From contig JABFGJ010000001.1 in assembly GCA_013112545.1 (NCBI GenBank), positions 372,001 through 436,000 of the forward strand: a stretch of 64,000 nt of DNA, read 5' to 3'. The translations under genes and the position numbers were made by a program. Positions 55,963 to 64,000 of this stretch are shown piece by piece. The stretch is from Bacteroidota bacterium. Its GTDB lineage: Bacteria > Bacteroidota > Bacteroidia > Flavobacteriales_E > Vicingaceae. The notes under the pieces are model-generated. The model saw nothing but the letters and a program-made list of their open reading frames with translations, made no database searches and was not told the origin of the DNA. Within the stretch, counting starts at the first letter, position 1. Every line of letters begins with the position of its first letter.

Positions 55963-57240
55963 ATGAGAATTCTTTTTTTACTTTTTTTAGGATTAATTTA
56001 TCAATATACTTTAGCTCAATCTTTTTTAAGTCAGACAAGCTTTGACTTAGGAGAAATTACTCAGCTCAATGAAGATATTGTTGACTTAAAAATCAACAAT
56101 TTAGCCGCCGATAATTTTCTGCTAAGGGTTGAAGGTAATCGTAACATCACCTACAAATTCACCAACAAAAATATAAAAAGTGGTGAAACCGTAACTTTTA
56201 GATTTAAGCTAAATCCAAAGTCAAAAGGTCGATTAAAAGAGGTTATTAAACTATATTTTAGTCAACAAGCTGAGCCTATTGAACTTACATTTCATGCAAA
56301 GGTGATTGAAGTTGTAAAAAACAACTTACAAGCCTGCCCTAGCTTTAATGGTAAAGAGTTAAGTTTAAATGAAAACGGAGTATATAATCCTCCTGCAATC
56401 ATTAAATCTTATCAAGTAACTCTAAGCGAACAAAAACCAATTAACACAATTTCAGAAGTATCTGAACCTGAAAATAAATCTATTTCTGAAGTAAACAATA
56501 ATACAATCCCTAGAAAACCAAGAGAGAAAAGAGAACCAAAAGTTAACGAAAGACGAAATCAACCATCATTAGGTCAAATTTTGTTTGGAAAACAAAAAGA
56601 TGAAGAGAAGGAAATCAAAGAACCAAAAACTGCTGATACGACATTACAAACAATAGCTGACATAAACGATTCATTATTAAACGACAGTTACAAACCTAAT
56701 AATATTGTTTTCTTAATTGATGCATCTACATCTATGCGAGAAGATGATAAAATGGATTTGCTTAAATCAGCCATGATAGAATTATTGAGGCCCTTAAGAT
56801 CTATTGATTACCTTTCAATTGTTACCTATTCTGGTGAGTCAACTGTTATTCTTAATCCAACTTCGGGAGTTAACAAACAAGAAATTCAGTCCATAATTGA
56901 AAATATAAAAGCTGATGGAAGCACACAGGCTGTTAAAGGAATTAAAAAAGCATTACAAGTAGCTAAATCAAACTTTTTAGATAATGGGAATAATCAAATC
57001 ATATTGGCCAGTGATGGCGCTTTTGATATCGGCGAAAGGAATGAAAGTTTGCGTAAAAAAATTAGGAAAGAGGCAGAAGACGGAATAATGGTTTCGGTAA
57101 TTGGGATTAAAAATGAAAGTTGGACAAATAAATCCTTGAAAGAAATTACCGAATTAGGAAAAGGCTCGCTCATTAGAATTAATAAGACTAACGACACAAA
57201 AAAAGTTCTTGAGGAAGTAAAAAGTAACTCAATATACTAA
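55963..57240 (+). CDS. secreted VWA-domain protein
   Basis: The 425-residue protein has a signal peptide (residues 1-18, ending LAQS). An N-terminal beta domain follows (about 20-115, an abnormal-spindle/DUF1573-like Ig fold by pattern), then a charged Pro/Arg/Glu linker (about 150-235). The von Willebrand A domain (about 245-420) has a complete MIDAS: DASTS, the Thr of DGSTQA and the Asp of ASDGAF. VWA domains bind protein ligands through a metal ion; the partner is unknown. Its stop overlaps a small convergent gene by 4 bp. Confidence 0.88.
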   Translation: MRILFLLFLGLIYQYTLAQSFLSQTSFDLGEITQLNEDIVDLKINNLAADNFLLRVEGNRNITYKFTNKNIKSGETVTFRFKLNPKSKGRLKEVIKLYFSQQAEPIELTFHAKVIEVVKNNLQACPSFNGKELSLNENGVYNPPAIIKSYQVTLSEQKPINTISEVSEPENKSISEVNNNTIPRKPREKREPKVNERRNQPSLGQILFGKQKDEEKEIKEPKTADTTLQTIADINDSLLNDSYKPNNIVFLIDASTSMREDDKMDLLKSAMIELLRPLRSIDYLSIVTYSGESTVILNPTSGVNKQEIQSIIENIKADGSTQAVKGIKKALQVAKSNFLDNGNNQIILASDGAFDIGERNESLRKKIRKEAEDGIMVSVIGIKNESWTNKSLKEITELGKGSLIRINKTNDTKKVLEEVKSNSIY

Positions 57241-57395
57241 TTTGGTACTTCTGAACTGCTAGTTATTTTAGCTTGTGCCTGTTTTAATTCAGCTACTTTT
57301 TTATCGGAATTTTGGATAACAATTGCTAACAGAGAAATTGTTAATGCTAAGCCAAATGAGATTATTGTTCTTCTAATAGAATGAGATTGATGCAT
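57237..57395 (-). CDS. possible small single-helix membrane protein
   Basis: The 52-residue ORF starts MHQSHSIRRTIISFG at the ATG (57395). An in-frame start also exists at 57422. There is one membrane helix (about residues 8-28) after a basic start and a polar tail. The composition fits a real small membrane protein, and it fills the gap between the VWA and dxr genes. Without homology evidence the call is tentative. Confidence 0.45.
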   Translation of the reverse strand: MHQSHSIRRTIISFGLALTISLLAIVIQNSDKKVAELKQAQAKITSSSEVPN

Positions 57396-57480
57396 GGTAG
57401 TAAAATTATTCCCTCTTTTCAAAACTTATTTTAAGAAACGGACTGTAAATTTACGGCAAAATTGAACTTTTGTTTCCAAT

Positions 57481-58650
57481 ATGCGAGAAGAAATTAAAAA
57501 AAGAAAAAAAATTGCACTGCTAGGATCTACTGGATCTATTGGTACACAAGTACTTGAGGTGGTTAGACAAAATACAGACAAATTTGAAATTTGTGTGCTT
57601 ACAGCCCATTCAAATGACCAATTACTCATAAAACAAGCCATTGAATTCCAGCCAAATACAGTAGTTATCGTAGATGAAAACAAGTACGATTTTCTATCAA
57701 ATGAACTTTGGAATCACGACATTAAGACCTATGCTGGTGAGGAATCTTTGAGCCAAGTAGTGCAAATGGAAGAAATTGACTTAGTTGTAACCGCTCTTGT
57801 CGGTTATGCTGGGTTGAAACCTACCATTGCAGCAATTGAAGCAAAAAAGGCAATTGCCCTGGCAAATAAAGAAACGCTTGTAGTTGCTGGTGAGTTAATT
57901 ACTAAGCTAGCCGAACAACACCAAGTCCCAATTTACCCTGTTGATTCAGAACACTCTGCAATCTTTCAATGCATGGCAGGTGAATTTCACAATAAAATTG
58001 AAAAAATTTACCTTACTGCTTCTGGTGGTCCATTTAGAGGTTGGTCTGCTGAGAAGCTTGCTGGCGTTACAAAAGCACAAGCACTAAAACATCCCAATTG
58101 GGAAATGGGAGCAAAAATCACCATAGACTCAGCAACTCTAATGAATAAAGGATTAGAAGTAATCGAAGCGAAATGGCTTTTTGCCCTAAACTCTTCCCAA
58201 ATAGACGTAATTGTGCATCCACAATCCATCATTCATAGTATTGTTCAGTTTGAAGATGGCAGCATGAAAGCTCAAATGGGCTTACCAGACATGAAACTTC
58301 CTATCCAATATGCCATGTCTTACCCAGACCGAATTTACTCCGAATTTCCGCGATTTAACTTTTTAGATTATCCAACTTTAAGTTTTGAAAAGGCAGACGC
58401 AAAAACTTTTAAAAATTTAAGCCTTGCATACCAAGCTTTAGATTTAGGTGGAACAGCAGCATGTGCATTAAACGCAGCCAATGAAATTACAAATGCTGCA
58501 TTTTTAAATGAGCAAATCAGCTTTTTGCAAATTGCCGAAATCAATGAGAAAACAATGCGACAAACTGACTTTATTGCAAAACCCACTATTAACGACTATG
58601 TTGATTGTAATTTAGAAGCCCGAGCTATAGCGACTTCTTTGCTAAAATAA
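57481..58650 (+). CDS. dxr: 1-deoxy-D-xylulose 5-phosphate reductoisomerase
   Basis: The 389-residue NADPH enzyme makes MEP, the second step of the MEP isoprenoid pathway. Landmarks are IALLGSTGSIGTQVLEVVRQ (NADPH site), ALANKETLVVAGELI near residue 133, the metal-site motif PVDSEHSAIFQC near 157, TASGGPFRG, and NWEMGAKITIDSATLMNKGLE near 208. The length is typical. It precedes rseP, an order seen often in Bacteroidota, with a 97-bp gap. Confidence 0.97.
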   Translation: MREEIKKRKKIALLGSTGSIGTQVLEVVRQNTDKFEICVLTAHSNDQLLIKQAIEFQPNTVVIVDENKYDFLSNELWNHDIKTYAGEESLSQVVQMEEIDLVVTALVGYAGLKPTIAAIEAKKAIALANKETLVVAGELITKLAEQHQVPIYPVDSEHSAIFQCMAGEFHNKIEKIYLTASGGPFRGWSAEKLAGVTKAQALKHPNWEMGAKITIDSATLMNKGLEVIEAKWLFALNSSQIDVIVHPQSIIHSIVQFEDGSMKAQMGLPDMKLPIQYAMSYPDRIYSEFPRFNFLDYPTLSFEKADAKTFKNLSLAYQALDLGGTAACALNAANEITNAAFLNEQISFLQIAEINEKTMRQTDFIAKPTINDYVDCNLEARAIATSLLK

Positions 58651-58747
58651 GTTGTTTTCGATGATTTTCATAAGGCTTGTTAATTCATTCCTTTTAAGCA
58701 AAATTAGGTAGTTTAGAATACTTAATTTCGCGTCATAAATTTTATGA

Positions 58748-60067
58748 ATGGATATACTTATTCAAGCCGCTCAATTAATTCTTAGCCTCTCTATTTTAGT
58801 TATACTTCACGAGTTGGGCCATTTTATACCTGCAAAACTTTTTAAAACTAGAGTAGAGAAGTTTTATTTGTTTTTTGACCCTTGGTTTTCTTTGTTCAAA
58901 TTTAAAAAAGGAGATACAGAATACGGTGTTGGCTGGTTGCCTTTAGGTGGTTATGTCAAGATTTCTGGAATGATTGACGAGTCTATGGATACGGAGCAAA
59001 TGAAAGAACCTGCTCAACCCTGGGAGTTTAGATCTAAACCTGCTTGGCAACGCCTCATTATCATGGTTGGCGGTGTTGTAGTTAATGTTATTTTAGGTGT
59101 TGTTATTTATGCTGGTGTTTTATTTACTTGGGGCGATCAATACATTCCTACTGAAAATCTAACGTATGGAATTTACGCTGACAGCATGGCTGTTGAAATG
59201 GGCTTGCAAAATGGCGATAAAATCTTAACCATCGATGGTGACGTTGTAGAAAAATTCAACGACATTCCTTTAAAAATTCTACTAGAAAACGCTAAAACGA
59301 TAGAAATCGTTCGCCAAGGAGAAACAACCTCTGTTGCTATTCCCGATGATACAAGAGCTAAAATGATTCGGAAGCAAACGGCATTTATTCAGCCTGCATT
59401 AATACCAGTTGTAGCACAAGTCACAAAAGGCTCTAATGCAGAAAAAGCAGGTCTAATGTTAGAAGATAAAATTGTTGGTATAAACAATAGCGAGACCCCT
59501 TTCTTTCAAGATGTTGTAAAAACTCTTGGGGTACATAAAGGAGAAACCATAAATCTAGTTGTTACTAGAAATGGTGAGAGAGTTGACTTAACAGCAGAGG
59601 TTAGTAGTGATGGCAAGTTAGGCTTTGGAATAAAACCACAAGAAGAACAATTAGTTTTAAAGACTGAAAAATATGGCTTGTTTGAATCAGTTCCTGCTGG
59701 CATAAATAAAGCTTATGAAAAATTTGAAAGCTATTTAAAACAAATGAAGCTAATCGCTGACCCTGACACCGAAGCCTATAAATCTTTAGGTGGGTTTATC
59801 ACTATTGGAAAAGCGTTTGACACCGAATGGAATTGGTATCGTTTCTGGAATTTTACAGCTTTTCTTTCTATCATTCTTGCCATAATGAACATTTTGCCAA
59901 TCCCCGCTCTTGATGGAGGTCACGTAATGTTCTTGGTTTACGAGATTATTACCGGTCGAAAACCTCATGATAAAGTGATGGAATATGCTCAAATTGCGGG
60001 AATTATAATTCTGCTTGGCCTTATGCTTTTGGCAAATGGTAATGACATTTTAAGGCTATTTCAATAA
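58748..60067 (+). CDS. rseP: site-2 zinc metalloprotease RseP
   Basis: The 439-residue intramembrane protease has the zinc motif H21-E-L-G-H25 in the first helix and the third ligand in NILPIPALDGGH near residue 385. Two PDZ-like domains lie between (GLQNGDKILTIDG near 150; SNAEKAGLMLEDKIVGIN near 230). RseP cleaves anti-sigma factors and signal-peptide remnants. The substrate here is unknown. The start is ATG at 58748; an out-of-frame ATG at 58744 is not used. Confidence 0.95.
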   Translation: MDILIQAAQLILSLSILVILHELGHFIPAKLFKTRVEKFYLFFDPWFSLFKFKKGDTEYGVGWLPLGGYVKISGMIDESMDTEQMKEPAQPWEFRSKPAWQRLIIMVGGVVVNVILGVVIYAGVLFTWGDQYIPTENLTYGIYADSMAVEMGLQNGDKILTIDGDVVEKFNDIPLKILLENAKTIEIVRQGETTSVAIPDDTRAKMIRKQTAFIQPALIPVVAQVTKGSNAEKAGLMLEDKIVGINNSETPFFQDVVKTLGVHKGETINLVVTRNGERVDLTAEVSSDGKLGFGIKPQEEQLVLKTEKYGLFESVPAGINKAYEKFESYLKQMKLIADPDTEAYKSLGGFITIGKAFDTEWNWYRFWNFTAFLSIILAIMNILPIPALDGGHVMFLVYEIITGRKPHDKVMEYAQIAGIIILLGLMLLANGNDILRLFQ

Positions 60068-60136
60068 ACTTTGTTGTTAACACTACATTGTGTTTAAAAT
60101 ATGGACTTTGGCATGTTTTTGACTTACAGGCTGAAA

Positions 60137-60144
60137 TAAATTTG
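60137..60144 (+). promoter_or_regulatory. candidate promoter -7 element for gene at 60158
   Basis: TAAATTTG (TAnnTTTG consensus) lies 13 bp before the ATG, with a TTG 15 bp further upstream (60119-60121), a somewhat short spacing. Confidence 0.4.
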
Positions 60145-60157
60145 TAAAAAATATTTC

Positions 60158-60994
60158 ATGAAGTTTTTCAGCTGTCTTTTTTTAACTCTAATAAGTCTAT
60201 TGTCTTTGGCACAACACGCTACATTGCGCTATACCGAAGAACCTATTAACCTCAACGATCAGTCTTTATTGCTCATACCGTTTGAAAGTAAAATGTATCT
60301 TTCTGATGTCAATCGTGATTTGGCTTTAGCAAACAATTTAAACTCTCAACAAATTATTGAACGCTTTAATGCCGCAATCGACCAAAGTATTCTTTATACG
60401 TTTCAAGAAAAATGCAATGTAAGCTCATTCTACTTGCTAGACGACCAAGAGTCTATTTCGGATTTAGGATATATTTATCAAAATAGAAAGTTAGAATATG
60501 AGCTTGTTTCCAGCACCGAAGAACAAACCAAAGTAGATAAACTCAAATCGAAGTTTAAGAAAAAGGAAGACAATTCTTATCAAGGAGCTAAAATTATAAA
60601 TGGTGAAATAGTCAGCAAGAGAGACGATCGTGAACGCTATATGAAAGCAGTAGTGACCAATCAAAAACTACTCGATAGCCTGAGTGAAAAGTTTAGCAAC
60701 AAATACTTTTTGTTTATCAATGAATTGGATATTCGTAATGATTATTCAGATGCCATTGCCATGCAAAAGATGGAGTATCAGCGAGAAATAAAAATACACT
60801 ACTCTTTATACCACAAAAACGGGGAAATACTTTCTACTGGAATTTCAAGAACAAATTTTCCTGCTAGCGAAAATGATATAAATGTGATTATTAAAAGCTA
60901 TTTTCCTATCTTGGCTCAATATATTTACGATGATCTTTTCCCTCCGGTAGAAGAAAAAACAACAAATAAATTAGGAATTAAAAAATGGAAGTAG
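60158..60994 (+). CDS. secreted protein of unknown function
   Basis: The 278-residue protein has a signal peptide (residues 1-18, ending SLAQ). A conserved-looking LLIPFESKMYLSDVNRDLA segment follows, then a helical middle and a basic stretch KLKSKFKKKED near residue 130. No domain is recognised. Its 3' end overlaps the antiporter gene by 10 bp, so the two are translationally coupled. A periplasmic role connected with the antiporter is an inference. Confidence 0.65.
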   Translation: MKFFSCLFLTLISLLSLAQHATLRYTEEPINLNDQSLLLIPFESKMYLSDVNRDLALANNLNSQQIIERFNAAIDQSILYTFQEKCNVSSFYLLDDQESISDLGYIYQNRKLEYELVSSTEEQTKVDKLKSKFKKKEDNSYQGAKIINGEIVSKRDDRERYMKAVVTNQKLLDSLSEKFSNKYFLFINELDIRNDYSDAIAMQKMEYQREIKIHYSLYHKNGEILSTGISRTNFPASENDINVIIKSYFPILAQYIYDDLFPPVEEKTTNKLGIKKWK

Positions 60995-62283
60995 TAGGAC
61001 CTTATGCAGCGATTATTGGAATAAGTGTAATTATCATTATTTCTTATTTTTTCAATATTATTTCAAAAAAAACCAATATCCCTTCGGTTTTAATGTTGAT
61101 AGGCCTTGGCTTGCTGATTAAGCAAGGACTTAGTTTTATGGGGTTCACCACTGGTGGTGCAACTGAAGCGAGCCTGTTAGAAATTTTAGGTATTGTAGGT
61201 TTAATCATGATTGTTTTAGAAGCCGCTCTAGACCTTCATCTTAGCAAAGAAAAATGGCCGACCATTTGGAAATCTTTTTCCGTTGCCTTACTATCATTAG
61301 TTTTCTCAGCTTTTGCATGTGCTTATATCATCAATTTTTTTATCATTCCAGATTTTTTTACTTCACTCATTTATGCTGTCCCGCTTTCAATTATGAGTAG
61401 CGCTATCATTATTCCTTCTGTTGGCGAATTATCTGAAGATAAGAAAGAGTTTATGGTTTATGAAGGCACTTTTTCTGACATTTTAGGAATTATGTTTTTT
61501 TACTTCCTTATTGGAAATGCCGAAGCTGACACAGCTCAAGTTGTTGTTATGGATGTCGTTGGAAATATAACAATTACCATCTTTTTGTCTATATTAATAA
61601 GCTACGCTTTGGTATTAATATTTCAGAAAATAAACTCACAGGTCAAGTTATTTATGCTCATCGCTGTTTTATTAATCCTTTATTCGGTTGGGAAATTATT
61701 TCACCTATCCTCTTTGTTAATTATTTTAATTTTTGGATTGGTTTTAAACAACAACAAGCTCTTTTTTCAAGGTGTTTTAAAAAAGTGGATTGTTCAAGAC
61801 AAAATAAATGAAATACTGAAAAACTTTCATTTAGTTACTTTAGAGTCGGCATTTGTAATTCGTACTTTCTTTTTTGTTGTTTTTGGAATCAGCATTTCAC
61901 TAGCCAGTTTAGCCAATTTAGAGGTAGCCATTATAAGCCTTTGTATTTTGGTTGCGCTATACGGCGTCCGGTTTATTTTTCTTAAACTCATTGTTCAAAA
62001 GGACCTTTCTCCTCAAGTTTATCTTTCGCCGAGAGGCTTAATTACAATCCTATTGTTTTTTGCAATTCCCGCAGAATATCAATCGGAAAGTTTTGACTCT
62101 GGTATCTTATTATACACCATTATTATTTCGAGCTTAATCATGGCTGTGGCGCTTGTAGCAAGTGGCAAAAAGGTAATACCCATTGAAGACATGTCTTTTA
62201 TTTATTCTCCAACTAAATCGGAGCAAGCAAAAATAGACGAAATAGATTTGGATACTATAGAAGAAAAAAAGGGTGAAGAATAA
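60985..62283 (+). CDS. cation:proton antiporter (CPA-type)
   Basis: The 432-residue protein has about 12 membrane helices. The segments VLMLIGLGLLIKQGL, GLIMIVLEAALDLHL and SIMSSAIIIPSV with MVYEGTFSDILGIMFFY match Na+/H+ exchanger folds, with the acidic residue in EGTFSD in the position of the ion-binding aspartate. A C-terminal acidic tail (about 410-432) is cytoplasmic. Ion specificity (Na+ or K+) cannot be read off. It is coupled to the upstream secreted protein gene and ends 7 bp from the convergent T9SS gene, with no terminator between them. Confidence 0.85.
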   Translation: MEVVGPYAAIIGISVIIIISYFFNIISKKTNIPSVLMLIGLGLLIKQGLSFMGFTTGGATEASLLEILGIVGLIMIVLEAALDLHLSKEKWPTIWKSFSVALLSLVFSAFACAYIINFFIIPDFFTSLIYAVPLSIMSSAIIIPSVGELSEDKKEFMVYEGTFSDILGIMFFYFLIGNAEADTAQVVVMDVVGNITITIFLSILISYALVLIFQKINSQVKLFMLIAVLLILYSVGKLFHLSSLLIILIFGLVLNNNKLFFQGVLKKWIVQDKINEILKNFHLVTLESAFVIRTFFFVVFGISISLASLANLEVAIISLCILVALYGVRFIFLKLIVQKDLSPQVYLSPRGLITILLFFAIPAEYQSESFDSGILLYTIIISSLIMAVALVASGKKVIPIEDMSFIYSPTKSEQAKIDEIDLDTIEEKKGEE

Positions 62284-62290
62284 GTCAGGT

Positions 62291-63775
62291 CTATTGCTTC
62301 ACAACTTTCCGATTCAAAACCTGCCCTTTTTCTGTTTCAATTCTAATTAAATACAAGCCTTTTTCTGTTGGTAGTTCTAACTGTCTCAGACTTCCCTTAA
62401 TATGTTTTAAAAAGCTGCCTTGCATATCATAAACACTTATACTCTTTATTCCTTCTTCACTTTCTATGTTTACAATTCCAGTGCTTGGGTTTGGATATAA
62501 GTCTATTGTCTTTTTACTAAACTCTAAACTCTTTTCTCCCACCAAACAATTGCTTATAATACAACCATTACTATCTACCCGAATTACCCAAGCATCTTGT
62601 TTATAAGGTAAAGCAGGTGGCAAGGCGATTACTTCTCCTGCTGCCATAAAACCACCATCATCCATCAAAACAACATCCCATAAATAATTCTGACTGTCAA
62701 CTCCATTGGGATTGTTTTCGTAAGTAGCCACAAACAAACTATCTCCGTTTTTATCGGTGTGCACCATTAGGCCTTTTATAACTGGCGATGTACTTTCTTT
62801 TCTTCTGCCTACGGCTATTAAACTACTATCTGGCAATTCTAAAACTCGCTGAAAACTATGGTTATTAGAAATAAATCCATACTCTTTGTGCCACATTAAA
62901 TTACCAGAACTGTCTATTTTTAGCAAACTCGCTTTGCCAAAACCATTGCCAGTGCCACCAGAAGCATGAGATGTACTGGCACCAAATACATAATTGCCAT
63001 CTAATGTTTGAATAACATAAGCCACTGCATCGTTGAATTGGGTATTGTGTATATAAGTCCATTGATGTACTCCCATGGCATTTACTTTTATAATCATGGG
63101 GTCAAAATTGAGTACTTGTGGATTGGGATTAGTGCCAAAATGCCGCCTACCGCCGCCTAAAATATAGCCCCCATCGCGGCATTGATATACCGAACTTAAA
63201 CGCTCTGTTAATGAAATTTGTCCGTAATTCCTTTCCCAAAGTTTATTGCCCAATGAATCTGTTTTAACTAACCAGCCATCACTAAAAGTGCCATGCGGAT
63301 AAGAAGTTTCTCCAACCGCTACATAACCACCATCGCTGCTTTGAATAGCCATGCGAAAAGTATAATAATCGGTGGTATCTCCAAAGGTTTTGGTCCATAA
63401 TGTATCTCTTAGTTTGTTTAATTTAATCAGAAAACCAAAACCAGAGGTATCGGCGATTCCTCCACCAATAATAAACCCTCCATCTTTTGTAGGACTGGTA
63501 GAATTAGCCCACCCAAGGTAAATATTTCGGTTATTTATAAAAATAAAGTTTGAGTCTAACAATACACCATTGCTGGTAATACTAAATGTGTTAATGCCTA
63601 AGAACACCCCGGCACTATCTCTTGTACCAGAAAAAAACAAAAAATTAGAATCCAAATGCTCTATATTAAGCACTCCGTCAATGTTATTAAGAAAATCATA
63701 GCTTTTATTAAAATATTGCCCAAAACCATTAAGGTTAAGGGCAATACTTAAAGTCAATAGAAAAACAATTTTCAT
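62291..63775 (-). CDS. T9SS cargo protein with repeated DGGY/DGGF blades
   Basis: The 494-residue protein has a signal peptide (residues 1-19, ending GFGQ). Repeats of the type T-x-D-G-G-(F/Y)-(I/V)-x-G-G (TKDGGFIIGGG, SSDGGYVAVGE, CRDGGYILGGG, MDDGGFMAAGE) suggest a beta-propeller. A type A sorting domain follows (about 420-494): IDLYPNPSTGIVNI, ISVYDMQGSFLKHI, GLYLIRIETEKGQVLNRKVVK. It is exported by T9SS. Its start lies 2 bp from the stop of the preceding partial gene, so they are co-transcribed. Confidence 0.88.
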   Translation of the reverse strand: MKIVFLLTLSIALNLNGFGQYFNKSYDFLNNIDGVLNIEHLDSNFLFFSGTRDSAGVFLGINTFSITSNGVLLDSNFIFINNRNIYLGWANSTSPTKDGGFIIGGGIADTSGFGFLIKLNKLRDTLWTKTFGDTTDYYTFRMAIQSSDGGYVAVGETSYPHGTFSDGWLVKTDSLGNKLWERNYGQISLTERLSSVYQCRDGGYILGGGRRHFGTNPNPQVLNFDPMIIKVNAMGVHQWTYIHNTQFNDAVAYVIQTLDGNYVFGASTSHASGGTGNGFGKASLLKIDSSGNLMWHKEYGFISNNHSFQRVLELPDSSLIAVGRRKESTSPVIKGLMVHTDKNGDSLFVATYENNPNGVDSQNYLWDVVLMDDGGFMAAGEVIALPPALPYKQDAWVIRVDSNGCIISNCLVGEKSLEFSKKTIDLYPNPSTGIVNIESEEGIKSISVYDMQGSFLKHIKGSLRQLELPTEKGLYLIRIETEKGQVLNRKVVKQ

Positions 63776-63777
63776 TT

Positions 63778-64000
63778 TTATTGGATACTAATTTTATGGC
63801 TTTCTGTTTCTCGGCCATTTGTAATAAGACGAACTAAATAGATTCCAGTTGCCCAGTTTTCTGTACTAATCTGGTATTTATTTTGTTTCGAATTTAAATC
63901 TATGCTTTTTATCTTTTTGCCATCTATGTTGTAAACATGAAGTTCTCTTAATGTTTCATCGCTAGGTGTCGAATTTTCGGAAATCGCTATGTAAAATTGA
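63778..64000 (-). CDS. T9SS cargo protein, C-terminal fragment (5' part outside window)
   Basis: The frame is open to the window edge. It encodes about 73 residues of a type A T9SS sorting domain: LHVYNIDGKKIKSIDL, then TGIYLVRLITNGRETESHKISIQ and stop at 63778. The passenger domain is not visible. It lies immediately upstream of another T9SS cargo gene, so the two probably form a secreted-protein operon. Confidence 0.85.
   Translation of the reverse strand, partial: QFYIAISENSTPSDETLRELHVYNIDGKKIKSIDLNSKQNKYQISTENWATGIYLVRLITNGRETESHKISIQ

Overview
The window is AT-rich DNA from a member of the Bacteroidota, most likely a Flavobacteriales-type organism. The markers are type IX secretion (T9SS) C-terminal sorting domains on secreted proteins, a PorW/SprE lipoprotein gene, small lineage-typical families (DUF6341, DUF6427, DUF6168, DUF4293) and the Bacteroidota promoter -7 motif TAnnTTTG in front of many genes. 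Most genes are chromosomal housekeeping or envelope genes. I see no prophage, integrase, intact insertion sequence, CRISPR array or recognisable defence island.

Layout. Positions 1-2848 hold the end of an alpha-2-macroglobulin-type surface protein and a lipoprotein. Positions 2919-4780 hold a universal stress protein and a PfkB kinase. Positions 4872-5376 hold two degenerate tRNA-Asn-like copies in exact 110-bp register with a real tRNA-Asn, then a decayed GIY-YIG nuclease gene. Positions 6103-9356 hold purQ, DUF6427, DUF6341 and purD. Positions 9910-13910 encode the 2-oxoglutarate dehydrogenase E1 and E2 subunits. Positions 14484-24980 hold small enzymes, a polyprenyl synthase/SDR/RmlA group, an MMPL-type RND transporter and a TRIC-type channel. 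Positions 25031-27190 hold a 243/244-bp tandem repeat, a T9SS cargo protein and an orphan T9SS sorting-domain remnant. Next come a 1196-residue NtrY-like histidine kinase and a decayed RecG-like ATP-binding protein gene.

Positions 31399-40110 (minus strand) run porW/sprE, bactofilin, atpZ, DUF6168, atpBEFHAG. The F1 beta and epsilon genes (atpD, atpC) are absent and presumably lie elsewhere. A divergent M23 peptidase/GH3-family pair follows. Positions 42634-55702 are one long minus-strand surface-glycan operon: flippase, FkbM and TIGR04325 methyltransferases, six glycosyltransferase-type genes, FdtA/FdtB for a dTDP-3-amino sugar, two Wzy/WaaL-like membrane proteins and the initiating phosphosugar transferase. 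RmlA, which would supply dTDP-glucose, lies about 21 kb away at 20889-21746. Positions 55963-64000 hold a VWA protein, dxr, rseP, a secreted protein overlapping a cation:proton antiporter gene, and two T9SS cargo genes, the last cut by the window edge.

The most unusual features are non-coding or decayed: the tRNA-Asn-like tandem with a palindrome in place of the anticodon loop, the tandem repeat carrying copies of a T9SS gene tail, the orphan sorting domain in frame behind a kinase stop codon, and a strong hairpin between atpE and atpF. I found no clear, complete, previously undescribed system and do not claim one.
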